Below, piece after piece: positions 32,417-44,014 of a stretch of 64,000 nt of DNA (positions are counted from its first letter, which is position 1; every line of letters starts with the position of its first letter). The notes beneath the pieces were generated by a model. That model searched no databases and was not told where the DNA came from. It saw only the letters and a program-made list of their open reading frames with translations. Made by a program: the position numbers and the translations under genes. The stretch is from Adiantum capillus-veneris (lineage: Eukaryota; Streptophyta; Polypodiopsida; Polypodiales; Pteridaceae), in the NCBI GenBank assembly GCA_014529385.2, contig CM043944.1:84702884-84766883 (forward strand). The letters are read 5' to 3'.

Positions 32417-33403
32417 GTGTTGAGCCAGCAGAGGAAGTGTTGAGCCAGCAGAGGATCACACCCACATTTTTGCTCACACCCATCATTTTGTAACCATTAA
32501 TTGTAATAAATGTCTTACCGACATTAATTTTGATTTGAGCCATTCATTAAGTAACGGGACTCAATTGAGTTTCCAGCTTGTAATCCCGAAGTAATTTCAC
32601 CTGTTGATGTAAATAATTAGAGATGTTCTCACCTCCAAGGCTGAGGTATATAAGCCAAAGTTTTGTAACCTAAAGGAGATTCAATTATTAATCAAAGTGA
32701 GTTTTTTGAGCGCCGTGACTGTGTCTGAGAGAAAGAGAGAGAGAGAGAGAGAGTCTTATCTTCTTGCTACGCGAGCTACGGGGCCGCCATTGGAGAAGCG
32801 ACACCGCCATTGTGTTAGCAACGGTGAGAGCTACGCACAGATACCAAGAGTGCTCGCTATCGGCTTCTACGTGTGGTAAGTTCCTACGAGCTTTGGTGTG
32901 AGTTTTCTTCCAACTCGTGTGTCGGAATAGAGCGTGCAGCATATCTATAGAACCACAACGAGTAGAGCTACACATTAGTACCATCGGGGTCAAGTTTCGG
33001 TCACCTGTATTTTTCGGCCTGTCTTCATACGCGTTTGCCGCACGGAGTGGTTATAGGTTGATTTTGCAGTTCAAGTCTTTAGGGTGTTGTTCTTACCTAG
33101 TGTATAGACTTCCCCTTGAGTTTGAGATCGATTCAATGATTCTAGATCCTGTTTCGTATAGCATTCGTTCGTAGTACGGATTTCAGTCACTTGCGTATTT
33201 TAGAACTTAGATTTGATTTCCTTAGTAGTGATTGTCATTAGAAGGTCGAGTAGGTGATTTGACACCCACCTAGTTGTTTCCATGCGCCTGCGGGTCTCCG
33301 TCCTCATCTGACAAATTCTGTTGTTGGTTGAGTTCTCGCTATTTAGCTTCGGCTAGCGGCGTAACCGCCTTAACAGGGAGTGGTATGTGGGGCTGCACTA
33401 ACA
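32417..33403 (+). mobile_element. LTR related to family A, plus strand
   Basis: A purine run (AAAAGTGGGGGAG, 32406-32418) precedes TGTTGAGCCAGCAGAGG, which is present twice as a 20 bp tandem duplication (32417-32436, 32437-32456). A TATA-like GAGGTATATAAGCC lies near 32644-32657, followed by AAGTTTTGTAACC, as in the family A LTR. The right end is provisional: GCACTAACA at 33403. A short GA tract sits at 32733-32753. Preceded by a polypurine-like run and followed by no PBS, it looks like a 3' LTR. Confidence 0.5.
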
Positions 33404-33433
33404 CCAAAAAAATTGAGAGGATCTGATGACTAC

Positions 33434-33830
33434 ATATGATTGAGACCTATTTTTTTAATAGAAGAAATGCAAATATGAAGACCATGAAGGAAAAATTGGC
33501 CGAGCTTCCACCATATCAGAGAGAGGAAGACTCACTAAAAGAAGCAAATGTCGCCTAGCTTGCAAAGGAGGAGCTAGAGAGCCAACATGTCACTGTCTAC
33601 CATGGCACCTTCAAAAGCGAACAAGGATCTAGAGTGGAAGTCCAAATGTTGCCAAAGGAAGCTCAGAACCTTGCCAAAGAAGAGGCACTCATGCCACTTT
33701 GGGAGAAAACTAGCCTCAAAGACTACATAGAGTTGGAGCCTTGCGGTGTGGACTACAAGAGGGCTTATGAGCTCTTCCACAACATCACAGAAGAAGGAAG
33801 GGAAACTATTTTAGATGTGAATGACATCAA
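33434..33830 (+). pseudogene. ORF3 N-terminal fragment of Tat/Athila-like family
   Basis: One frame, interrupted by a single TAG near 33558, encodes KEKLAELPPYQREEDSLKEA and, after the stop, HVTVYHGTFKSEQGSRVEVQ, then CGVDYKRAYELFHNI and EEGRETILDVND. It matches residues about 20-130 of ORF3 of element E (FIGRFQDADGEIVKTTIFP, then WGTDFRRAHDLISTI, then NGEATL). At about 33830 it is fused to the inner part of a family A LTR, so the rest of ORF3 and the first 60 bp or so of that LTR are deleted. Confidence 0.7.
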
Positions 33831-34782
33831 GCAGGACTCCACACATTTTTTCAAGTTTAATAATTGTAATCAAACCCATTTATTATTGAAAAATCCCGTA
33901 AGTCCAAAGATGTCGTAATGTTATTGGGTACCAGTGAGTCTAAAGGGGCCAATGGCTTGGGTTGTAATTATGTGCAGTCTCTTAACCTTATACTGAGCCC
34001 CAATTAGCAAGGGATCCCTTTTTACACCTTGGCTAAGGTATAAAAGCCAATTTTTGTAACTTTAAGACCTAAGTTTTTTGGATAATAAAGAGTAAGCATT
34101 GCTACAATAGCTCAATGACTATCTACTATTTCTTCAATCTCTTGTCTCTCTCGCGTACAGTATTTCTTCAATCTCTTGTCTCTCTCGCGTACAGTATTGC
34201 CTAGCTATTCTAAGCATGCCAATGCGCTCGCAGGTAAAAGCTCTCTCTTTCTACGTAAGTTTCTCGCGATGAAGTTGTACTTTTAATCGTGCCAGTCTAC
34301 AAGTTATTTTTGCTCCCTATACACAATACACGCACTAAAACTGGATTTTGACCTTAGAGATAGATAGAGCATGTTTAGAGGAAGCTATAGAGCCCTTCTG
34401 GGACCGAAACTGACAACCCTAAAATGGGCAGTTTATCTTATGTGTGACTTTGTCTAGGTGTCAAAAACAACATTTGAGCACATGAGAGTGTAGAGGATAC
34501 TCTATCCTTGCTAGGTATTAAGTTTCATTTCATTTGGAGACCTGAAACTACATAAATTCGTCTAGATAAGGTTGCGGTAGAGAAAGTAGCTTTTGGTGGC
34601 TGACACACACTTGAGACTTAGATAAGCAGGAGTGACATAGACTTGGGTTTTCTGAGAGATTAGCTATCTCTTGTAGCCTCCATGCACTAGTTGGGAAAGC
34701 TACGTCCCACGGATTGACATTTTATGTCTGTGGTTCTCACTTTGCTAGCATCGATATGGTGAGGCTTGGCAGCCGGCCGACA
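33831..34782 (+). mobile_element. Tat/Athila-like LTR, family A, plus strand, 5'-truncated
   Basis: It aligns with the minus-strand LTR 12476-13420 from about 60 bp inside its start (GGACTCCACACATTTTTT here) to the end (GGCCGACA, 34782). The TATA box TATAAAAG is at 34039-34046. An internal 34 bp tandem duplication occupies 34127-34194. It is followed at once by a tRNA-Asp-like PBS and a leader, so functionally it is a 5' LTR, yet on its left it is joined to ORF3 sequence as a 3' LTR would be. Confidence 0.8.
34127..34194 (+). repeat. 34 bp tandem duplication in LTR
   Basis: Two identical 34 bp units, TATTTCTTCAATCTC...GTACAG, at 34127-34160 and 34161-34194. The related minus-strand LTR has one copy. 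Confidence 0.95.
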
Positions 34783-34785
34783 TTT

Positions 34786-34803
34786 TGGTGCCGTTGCAGG
34801 GGA
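34786..34803 (+). other. Primer-binding site, tRNA-Asp-like
   Basis: TGGTGCCGTTGCAGGGGA lies three bases after the LTR end and differs from the Athila/Tat consensus TGGCGCCGTTGCCGGGGA at two positions. Confidence 0.85.
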
Positions 34804-35710
34804 CGAGGCAACCTAAACTAGAGAAAAACCCAAAACACTCACTTAAATTTCCATTAATTCCTCTAGTTTTGGCTAGAGTAACACATTTTTTGACTTTATC
34901 ATGACTGAGAGGTGCTTGAGAGTAGAGATACTCGATAAGGACCTTGGGAACATTAGTTTAGTAGGAGGCGACTAGGTATAGGATCCTTGAGATTGGCTAG
35001 TGATTGGTAAGGATATTACCTAGATAGAAAGTAGGGATTTGAGACTGAAAGTTGTATTTTTTGCTTTCTGCACTCTTTTTTATGTCTAGTAGGGGTAGGA
35101 TAAGTAGAAAGCCATCAGGTGTGCATCTGATCAAAGGTGCATTGAAGAAAACCAAAAAATTTATCAAATCTATCTTCGACGCACCGAAGTTAGACAAGGG
35201 TTTTTGAGACTGAAATTGAGAAATTTAATTGCCAGGTTGGTAGACCAACTTGTGTAGATTATCCCCATTGATTTTCACTGAAAGGCCTGGTCAAGCCCAA
35301 AATTGGAAAAAACCATAGACTTCAAAGAAAATCAACAAGAAAAGTCAAATCAAGCTAAAGCTTGAAACCAAGGTGTGGATAAATCCTAAAACTTGTGGGA
35401 AGATCAATCTATGAAGAAAACAATAAAAAATGCTAAAATCTGCAAGAGATTTATCTTCAATGTGCTGAAGATAAAAATCTCACTAGAAGGGATATTTTGC
35501 TTTTTTTTTAAATACTCAAGGTTTATAAGGGACTTAATATAGCTCCTAAGAAATTTTCATGAAAATTGGAGCTGTGCAAAAATCAATACACCAAGGGAAT
35601 TGGGAAAACCAGCCTTCAGGCGCTCAAAAAGGTCTAAAAACATTGTTAAGGGGTCAAAACCTTGTGAAATTCATGGTTTGAGTGTGAGGGATCCCTTCTT
35701 AAAACTGTAC
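34804..35710 (+). other. Family A untranslated leader with palindromes
   Basis: Non-coding leader after the PBS. Diverged copies of the family A palindrome are at 35172-35191 (ATCTTCGACGCACCGAAGTT) and 35453-35472 (ATCTTCAATGTGCTGAAGAT), 281 bp apart. After the second comes AGAAGGGATATTTTG as in the leader at 19080-19780. The leader stops at about 35710, where minus-strand chromovirus sequence begins, so this copy has lost its coding region. Confidence 0.75.
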
Positions 35711-35719
35711 TCCACATTT

Positions 35720-36068
35720 TAGCATATGATTGATCTTGTGCACACTTGCCATGTTGTAATGACTCCAAAAATTCACTCTTTATTTCCATAAAAGCAAGTG
35801 AATTATTTTAAGGCATCTGGCTTAGTGCATCTGCTACTACATTATATCACCCCTTGCAATATCACAACTTACAATCATAATCTCGAAGGATCTCCGCCCA
35901 TTTAGCTTTACGACCCTTCAAGTCTGTTTGAGTAGTAAATCTTATTATACTCTCATGGTCAAAAACTACTTCAAACTCAGTACAATATAAATAATGTTGC
36001 CACTTTGATAAAGTGTGAACTATGGCATAGAGATCCTCTCATAGACATAATAATTATGTTGAGCTCTA
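35720..36068 (-). pseudogene. Chromovirus-type Ty3/gypsy RNase H, interrupted by element E
   Basis: On the minus strand the sequence reads YAIVHTLSKWQHYLYCTEF, EVVFDHESIIRFTTQTDLKG, RKAKWAEILRDYDCKL, then stop, YCKG, stop, YNVVADALSQMP. This is the C-terminal RNase H/tether of plant chromoviruses. The two stops are TGA where Arg (CGA) is usual. The reading frame continues across element E: the preceding residues SIDFENKKLDKA lie at 55393-55452, with HNYYVYER at the junction here. E was therefore inserted into this gene. Confidence 0.85.
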
Positions 36069-36955
36069 TGTTTGGTGGATACAGGCACATACAGGTGTAT
36101 GCACACCAGACCCGGTGGACACTCTATTTTTTCGGAAAAAACCCTGTAATTCAGCCTAAGATGAGTTGTAATCATGATGAGATTACACCATATCCTTTTT
36201 TTATTTCTCTGAGTCTACCCCTTGTAAGAGGCCTGATGGCCATGGGAAAGCCCCCTAACTTTTAAAGTCAAAACCCTTAGTTTTAAGAAAGAAATGATCA
36301 TTAGCCGAAAGAAGAAAACATGCACTATGGAGGCTTCTTGTGACTACAACTTGTAATCATCTTTTCTCCTGAACGGGTAATTAGAATTCTATTCCGAATA
36401 GAATATTGTGTTCCTTGCCTCTTGCTCTACAATCTAAGTGTAATCATTTACAATTCTGCTGTGTTCCCGACGTACCGTTTGTGAGCTAAATGCATTGATT
36501 TGGGAGTTAAAATGGTTTTTTTTTAATGTTTTGACCATGGATAAGTGTTTCTATGCTTAAGGTAGATCTTTCCAAATACTTCTGTTTTAGTTTTTTGCAT
36601 ATTTTTTGTGATGGATCGTGATCTATGCACCTTCCCAAATGGTGACAGAACTTGGTAGGATTGAGCCCATAAGTGTTGTGACACCTCTCCTTAAGTTTCA
36701 TGACATTCTGGATTTGTTTGGATATCGAAAGGCGTGATTATGTTGAGTGTTGAGAATGGACGCATACTGATTATCTGACTAGGAAGTGGTTGATTTGCTT
36801 TTGTTGTAAGAACGAGTAGTCCTTGAGTTCATTTTGGTGAGATTGACACTCTCATTAAGTCACCGTGCCCCACCCGAGTCGCTTCCTTGCATATTGACAT
36901 TATGTTAGTACAAAAGAGCTATGCTGCAGACGTCCGTCGTGGTGACCCGTTAACA
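36069..36955 (+). mobile_element. 5' LTR of element E
   Basis: 887 bp, TGTTTGGTGGATA to GACCCGTTAACA. It aligns with the 3' LTR over its whole length except for a 269 bp expansion in that copy. It carries one diverged copy of the E palindrome at 36609-36628, 540 bp from its start. Confidence 0.93.
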
Positions 36956-36956
36956 T

Positions 36957-36975
36957 TGGCGCCGTTGCCGAGGAA
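36957..36975 (+). other. Primer-binding site, tRNA-Asp type
   Basis: TGGCGCCGTTGCCGAGGAA matches the Athila/Tat-type site with one difference, one base after the LTR end. Confidence 0.92.
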
Positions 36976-39124
36976 ATCGATCCTTAGGTGGTGAGTGACT
37001 TTGTGTACAAAAAAACAAAAAAATCTCCCTTCAAGCTTTTGATATCCGTTTCGCTTACCCATGAACAGTGAAGCAACTAGACGTAGGTTCAGTGCTTAAT
37101 AGAGACTCGAGTCCGAGACTAGCCAGTGCTATTCCTTAAGAGCAAAGAAAACTGTGAGTGAAGTACAAGATAGTATTTCGTTCTTTGATTTTTCACATGC
37201 TTGGAAAGGGCTGTTCCACCACACAAATTGTTGTTATGTATGTACTGTTGAGTTCAATTATGTTTGCATATTCATTTCAGTTATAGGAGTAGGTTAGGAA
37301 ACAAATCACACCATCATTTGTGGCCAAAGGGATCGAGGAAAAAACTGTCAAAAAGCTTATTTTGGTGTTGAAGACCATAACTCGAAAAAATTGAAGAAGT
37401 GATGGTCAGAGCTTCAAAACTAGACCAAACCCAGTAAAACTTTCAAGAATGGGATAAAAACACTTGTTGAAAAAGACTGTGCAAAAACCTGTCAAAAATC
37501 TTGCTAAACATGGATCACGATCCATGTATCTTTTTGGCAAAATGTGCTAAAATTATTTCCTTTGCTTAAGACAGGCTCTCAGGCATCAAGACCTTGACTT
37601 TGGTGAGAAAAAGAGGGCTAGAAGGTCATAAAAATCAGAAGATTGGAGTGAGCAGACCAAAACCTTGGAAAGAAGGGAAAACAAGGAAAAATTGAACGTT
37701 TATTTGTCCAAATCCAAAAAGGGATGAGAATTGGGACCAACTAGAAGCAAGGATTCCACATAACCAAATTTCATGCCCAAGTGCTTCTCAACATGGATCG
37801 CGATCCATGTTCCAGGTAGACATCTGACATTGAGATTTGACCAGAGTACTCTTGAATACTAGTTGAACAACTTTCCCAAAAGGAGCCATAGACAAAAAGT
37901 GAAAAAAGCTGGTCAAAATACCAGAAAAGGAGTGGTTTGCAAAAAACTGCAAAATAGACACAAAACCCTGCTTTTCACGTGGAAAAAACTGACCAAATCC
38001 AAAAAGACTTGGGGAATAGCATCATCATACGTAGTGTGATCAGCTCACAAAGTGTCAGACCCAAATCTTGCCAAACATGGATCGTGATCCATGTACCTTT
38101 TTGGAAATTTGAGCTGATAAAGGACAATCAATGAATTGGTAACAATTGGAGCACTTTATCCTCAAGGACCCTTATCAAAAAAATTCAAAAAGAGGGCAAA
38201 AGGTGGCAAAAATCAGATCAAGGGGGAAAGCACTGATATAAACACTAAAGTTGACTTTTGTCTGTCCAAAAAAGCTTCAAAACATTCAAAAACCATATAG
38301 TCAGCATTACTAGGCCAAGGACTAGCTGTGGGACAAAATTCAGTGTATTTTGACTCAAAGGAACATGGATCGCCATCCATGTTCCCCTGACACAAATTGA
38401 CACGAAACAAGTACCATAGCTAAAAGGGTATCACGGAGAGTCTAGTGGTCCTTCCAGAGTTGAAATTGGAAGCAAGAAACCATTCCAACAGCTCATAACT
38501 GACATAAGCTCAGGCAAGTGACAAAATCAACTTAGCCTCCAATCCTGAGATTCATTTAAAAAAAAATTGGAACTGGAAGACTTCTTAATCATGTTAAAAT
38601 TGATAATAGCGACAAAAGTTCAATTGGCTTCTCAACATGGATCGCAATCCATGTACCTTTGAGCCAGAACAGAGACAGAAACTTACCACACAAGGAGCTA
38701 GGCCATAGCAACCAGGTGCCTCTTTCAAAATTGAAATTGGATCAAAATTGTTGAGGTTGTGTAGGGAAGTGTGTGCTAAGTTTTGTCGAACAAAAGCAAG
38801 AACTAACAAGAACAGTTGTAAGCTTACCGCTATCAAGCACATTTTTGACAGATTGCAGGTACTAGAAGATACTACCCAGCAAGCAAGAACAAACGAGAGA
38901 TTCAAACTGTTTAATGAGGTAACTCGGTTTCGATTTTTTCTTGTTACCAATTCTTCATGAATCTGGGATCAAGAAGATTGTACCAGAATAGGAACTACAA
39001 CATCTTTGATCAAGGGAGTAATCACTAAACGAAAGAAAGCGTGAATCAGAGACCACTGCCGCATTTGGAATCCATCTTAGAGGAGAGTTTCTCTAACACT
39101 TAGTCTGAGAGATCATACGGCCTC
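36976..39124 (+). other. Long leader of element E with five spaced palindromes
   Basis: 2.1 kb without a supported gene. Five copies of ACATGGATCGCGATCCATGT or close variants start at 37508, 37791, 38075, 38363 and 38635, that is at spacings of 283, 284, 288 and 272 bp. The sequence between palindromes is diverged but similar in style (Lys/Asn-rich if translated, with repeated CAAAA/GGAAA strings), as expected of an old array of about 284 bp units. Small minus-strand frames are shadows. Confidence 0.8.
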
Positions 39125-39880
39125 ATGACTGAAGATTCTAAGAAGTCAAACCCTAAGAGAACAGCTTCGATGGGTGCGGGTTCTTCTCAGCCTACATGTG
39201 ATGTGAAGTTGTTGTATTTGAAGTTTCAATTTGAAAATGTGCTTAAAGCCAAAATCTATAAGGATGGAATGGACCGCTACTGTGTTAAGTTGGAAAATAG
39301 GCCGGCGAGTTCAGAGACCTTGTAGATGTTGATTATGACGGAGATAGATATTCCGACCGAGAGGGAATGATGTAACGTGGTTCATAACCCTTATATTGTG
39401 GATAAATGGGGAATGACCGGCACCAAGGACAAAGTAGATAATGAACCGGCCGATGCACCACCCAAAATGGAGAAACAAAATGCGGTACTCAGACGCACCA
39501 ATGAGGCAGAGCGCCTTAACACGGACAACACATATGTGGGGATTTATAAGTTCAATAATGGAGACCAAACACTCTATTACATATGTGACGAGCCCTGCAT
39601 TAAAGAATTAACAGACCGAGAAAACTTGTATGTTTACACTTACACAGAGGGTAGAAGTATTCAGGTGGTCATAATGGACAAGTATGGCCGAAAGTACTCT
39701 TCAATGGATCAGAAGGAGTTAGAGAGATATACATATTTTGGAGAACCACTCCACCAATACTATGTGAATCCGGAAGCTGAAAAAACCACGACTACTCACA
39801 GACCTGAGACTGTACTTGAGGGCCCCTTGAGAACCAGAGTGGAGGATTCTTATGGACATGAACAAGTTCCAAGAACATAA
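39125..39880 (+). pseudogene. Element E Gag N-terminal region
   Basis: The ATG at 39125 starts MTEDSKKSNPKRTASMGAG, then CDVKLLYLKFQFENVLKAKI. After a stop and frame changes near 39325-39377 it continues NPYIVDKWGMTGTKDKVDN, TYVGIYKFNNGDQTLYYICD and KYGRKYSSMDQKELERYTYF. It parallels the family A ORF at 19781. No known domain is recognised. In position it is the amino-terminal extension of Gag in front of the capsid. The frame change around 39325-39377 makes it a pseudogene. Confidence 0.65.
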
Positions 39881-40019
39881 CCCTTAGGGTCGACGGCGAC
39901 TAGGGCTTCCATGAACACACATAGGAGCAGCTCTGTCCCTGAATTCACTTCACCACTGGAATCCCTCCGACTATCACACGAGATCGACTTGATGAATGAA
40001 GGGCGGACAGGATACCACT

Positions 40020-40842
40020 GTTAGTACCAAGAGAAGATTACGAACCAAGAGAAGCCATCCCAGGGGGAGCAGGAGTTGTTAGAATGGTTGCAGAGGCCAG
40101 GCGTATGCAACCATCTTAGGTGGTGAAATGCTTGCCCAAAAAGTATAATGGATCTGACGATCCATATGTCCATGTTTCAATCTTCAAACAAGTATTGAGA
40201 GCGGAATAGGTAACTGATTTTCACACTCAATATGAAGGATTTGGGTTGACATTGGAAGGTACTGCCCTGACTTGGTTTCAACCATTAAACAGCTTGGAAT
40301 TCCCAAGTATTGAGCAACTTCTCTGAGAATTCGCTGAGGAATTCTCAAAAAGAGGGATCAAGCATAACAGTGTCTCCCAGATCTATGCATCTAGGCAAAA
40401 GGAAAAAGAAAAAGTGAAGGAGACATCGCTTCGTTTCAAGCAGTACATAGAAAGATGCCCTGCTCGAGAACTACCTCAGGATGAAAGACTATCAGTCCTC
40501 TTCATAGAGGGACTGGAAAATGACACGCTAAAAAAGGACTTGCACGTGAAAGCCTGTGTAACCTTTGAGCAAGTCATGAAAGAGGCATTGTATCTTGTAG
40601 ATAACTGCAAGGCATATGGGGAGGTGACTGGAGACCCAGATCAAGGGACTAGTAGCACCTCTTCAACCATGAGTGAGTCCACGACAAAATTGGGAGGGCA
40701 AAACCCAACTGTGCCGACAGTTGATCGAATGATCGAGGAAGTGATTAGGAGAATGAACCAAGGAAACATGACGAACCCAAACACACGACAACCGCCCACC
40801 CAAAAATGCGATACTTGTGGAGGTGAACATCCAACCAACTAG
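40020..40842 (+). pseudogene. gag: Element E capsid and first zinc knuckle
   Basis: One frame (frame 1) with in-frame stops at 40117, 40207, 40324 and 40840. It reads VKCLPKKYNGSDDPYVHVSI, FEGF-like YEGFGLTLEGTALTWFQPL, EFAEEFSKRG, then the open run 40414-40842: TSLRFKQYIERCPAREL, RLSVLFIEGLENDTL. This is a retrotransposon gag capsid. It ends in a knuckle CDTCGGEHPTN-stop-C. The stops fit CAG to TAG (40117, 40207, 40840) and CGA to TGA (40324). The frame then shifts at a 28 bp duplication. Confidence 0.85.
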
Positions 40843-40847
40843 TGCAA

Positions 40848-40903
40848 CCTTCAACAAAGGCTAGGAGCGAACGTACCTTCAACAAAGGCCAGGATCGAAC
40901 GCA
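40848..40903 (+). repeat. 28 bp tandem duplication shifting the E gag frame
   Basis: Two units, 40848-40875 and 40876-40903, share CCTTCAACAAAGGC and GAACG with a few differences. 28 is 1 mod 3; upstream sequence is coding in frame 1 and downstream in frame 2, exactly the shift the extra unit causes. Confidence 0.9.
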
Positions 40904-42450
40904 CAACGAATATTGAAATGGTGTGCTACAAAACAAAAATGGACAAACCACGAAACTCAATGTTTCTACAATCGGAACTATGTTAGAGAGAGACAATACG
41001 GACCACATGGGGGACAACCACTTCCACCCTCTCCAAGGTACCAAGTGGGGCCAAATAACACAATCTTGGGTCAGGAAAAAGCTCAACCGGTGTTGGGACA
41101 TCAACCTACTTTACCCCAGGAAAATAGGGCTATGGTAAGGATTTCTCAACCCATTGAACCACCTTCTGATCAGAGTATGACCCACGTAGTCTCATACCGA
41201 GAAGATTCAGACAATACTTACAAAAGGGAAATTGATAGGAATGCATATGCTCCAGAGGTATATAATCCATGGATAATTCCGGAAGAAATGCCCGAGACCT
41301 CATACATACAACCAACCAAAAATCATTACTTGGTCGATGAGAATATGCTCATGTTTATGGCAAATCAGGGCTACAAACCTAGAGGCTACCCTCCTAGAAC
41401 AGGACAGCCGATGGGGGTTCCACAAGCTTCTCCACCACCTGTAGGACCATGCTATGAATGTGGCGGTGATCACTGGGCTAGAGTGTGTCCAAACAAAGGA
41501 GAGTGGGTGAAATTTTTTGGATTCTGTGATGGATGCACGACCGACCATCTTATTCCACAATGCCCAAAAAACTCCGAAAACAAAGGAAAAGCAACCATGA
41601 ACAAAATAGGGATTGTGCCAAGCTCAAGTGGATCAGAAATGGAACGGAACATTCCAATAAAAGTAGTCACTAGAGCTCAAGCAAATGAGGTAGCAAAGAA
41701 TGTCCTGGCCAGTCAAACAGAGATAGACAACTTGTCTGTCCGAACCCCTAGAAAATCCTGGAAGGCGAAACGAAACAAGATGAAAGCCAAAAGAGAAAAG
41801 GAAAAAACGGTATTGGAAACCAAATTGCGAAAAACAGAGGAACAAATTCAAAGGGAAAGAGACCTTAAGAGCAACAACGAGATAAAGAAACTGTCGGAAC
41901 TGCCATCAGGAGGGTCAATCTTAGTAGACAAGGTGGTTGAACCTTTGGACGCAATTCTGAAAGCTTATGAGGCAAGGCTAAAGCCTAACCAAACCCAAGA
42001 GGATAGGTGGTTAACGTACCCTCATCCAGGCTATGAGAAAGAGAGGCTAAAGATGTGCAAAGAGCTCATTTAAGCCGCTCAAGTGCTTATGGAACCATCA
42101 ATGCCTACGACTCCAAAAACCGAGGTACTCATACAAGAAAATATTTGGGAGTTAGATGAGAGGGGAATTGAAGTGAATAACCTACCCAATTTGGTCGATG
42201 AAACACCTTTGGATACGAGGGTGGTAGCCAATACAACAGATGGAACGCATTCTCAAGTACCACTACCAATTCCGAAGGTAGAAGAACAATGGCCTCAAGA
42301 GCTATGGGAACAGATTAGGAATAGGAAAGACAGAAGTGCCACACTTGTGTCAGCTCCTATCTCGAAAATCCACCTGGAGCATGAGCTCTACCCAAATAAC
42401 ATCCGCTCATTGTATGGAGATGCAGGCACATGGATATCGGAAGATAGTAA
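40904..42450 (+). pseudogene. Element E second zinc knuckle and Gag-Pol linker
   Basis: Frame 2, open from 40913 to a single TAA at 42071 (Gln CAA in ancestral reading) and on past 42083. It encodes ILKWCATKQKWTNHETQCF, then Pro/Gln-rich sequence, then a CCHC knuckle CYECGGDHWARVC at about 41452, then CDGCTTDHLIPQCP, a second Cys/His cluster. A Lys/Glu-rich helix follows (KAKREKEKTVLETKLRKTEE). It matches the minus-strand element at 24641-26525. Nucleic acid binding is expected of the knuckles; the rest is linker. Confidence 0.85.
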
Positions 42451-44014
42451 ACCACAGTCGTTGGAGACTTTACCTTTATTTATTGGTAACCCTGAAACTC
42501 AATCGAAGGTAAGGAAAGTTCCATCTCAATGGAAAGCCAATCCTAAGATGATGGACACTAAAACTCTTCACAAGATAATTTCATCACCTATCCATTGTAC
42601 ACTGACTTTGTCAGAGTTGTTGAAGGTTAGACCGCATCTTTGGAACGAGGTCGCAAAAAAATTGGAAAAAATAGGGCTTGTAATTCCTTCACCCGAGGCC
42701 TCTCGAAACACACTAAAGACACAACCCTTGAAGCAAACTAAACATGAGCCAGTGCCAGTAAACAAGGTAGGGGACTATTGTGAAGGTGAAGAAGGAAATA
42801 CTACCCTACCGGTAGAGTACAAGGGTGTAAAATCGGTAGTAATATTGGATAGTGGAGCTGGAATTTCCATAGCCACCAAAGCAATGTGGAAAAAATGGGG
42901 AAAACCTACTCTAAAAAAAACGAGAATGAAACTTCAACTAGCGGATGGGTACTTGGAGAGACCTATTGGCATCTTGGAGCAGATTGTGGTAACCTCTTCT
43001 GGAATTGTATATGAACACACCTTCGCTGTTATGAATTTCGATGAGAGCAGCAATTTCGACATCATTCTGGGAAAACCATTCATGCATCAGCTCAAAATGG
43101 TTCAAGATTGGGGTTACGACTATATCTATCTTAGGAACAAGGATGTCACTACGAAAATTAGTGTCACAGATCATAGCTATAAAGACGTAGAAAGAGCCCC
43201 AGGAGAAGACTTGCATTCCACAGCTGACCAGGAAGGAGGAATACTGGCTTGGCTCCAGAACAAAGCTCACCAATGGACAGGAGAAGCTTTGGATTGTGGA
43301 AGTCTAAAAAAGGAAGACTGCATTCTTGATAGGATTGCACAAGATGAAGCGTACATACCAGAGCCTTTTCCAGAAGAGATGTTTGAACCGTTTGGATGGC
43401 AACAAATACTAACTACTCTTGATGTTTGTGTCAACGAAGTGACCCTCACCAAATTTTGTGATGAGGAAGGGTATGATATCATTCCATTCCAGATGATGAA
43501 TGTCCGCCTAACTCCGAAGACAGAGGAAGACGTACCTGACAAGGAAGGGATGACCGAGTGCCGACGCATAGTGGACGAAATCTCTGTAAGGGACCTTGTC
43601 CAAACGAATGACGAAGAAGATTTTCAAGACTCGACTAATAAGACGCTAGAGGATAACGCGGACGATGAGCTGTCTAGTAGCTTGAGCCAGAGCAACAAAC
43701 GGAAGGATCGTCGAGTGATCTACTATGATTTCCCAAACCAAAACCCTGGAAGACAACGCATGTATCGGGATAAACGCAGAAATAACCGCAACAAGCACAA
43801 CGAGGACTTAGTACCTCAATTGACTAACCAAACACAGTACTTGAGATTAGGTGAAGCGACTGACTGCCTCAAGGACAGGATTTTAGGGCGATATATGAAA
43901 CCTAACTCAACCAAAACAACATCAAAACAAAAACCAAAAAAAGAGAAAGATACCGAAAAATCGTTTAAGTTGTCCAAGATGGAGCACAAAGTCAAATACA
44001 ATGATTTGAAATGA
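42451..44014 (+). pseudogene. Element E aspartic protease PR1 and spacer
   Basis: The open part of frame 2 (42083-44014). The protease core runs from about 42760: VGDYCEGEEGNTTLPVEYKG, VVILDSGAGISIATK with catalytic Asp at 42848-42850, MKLQLADGYLERPIGILEQI, then FDIILGKPFMHQLK. It would process Gag-Pol. A long acidic/basic spacer follows (ILTTLDVCVNEVTLTKFCDE; RRNNRNKHNEDLV), ending at TGA 44012, where Arg is likely ancestral. The PR1 motif is intact, but upstream and downstream breaks prevent a complete polyprotein. Confidence 0.88.

Noticed and set aside
36507-36701. A small protein encoded in both LTRs of element E (36507-36701 and 54669-54863, minus strand)
   Set aside because: It appears twice only because the LTRs are copies of each other; it is antisense in the LTR and shows no coding features.
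37508-38654. A CRISPR-like array (repeated palindrome at regular intervals)
   Set aside because: The host is a plant retrotransposon leader. Units are about 284 bp with 20 bp palindromes, no cas genes exist and the intervals are much too long for spacers.
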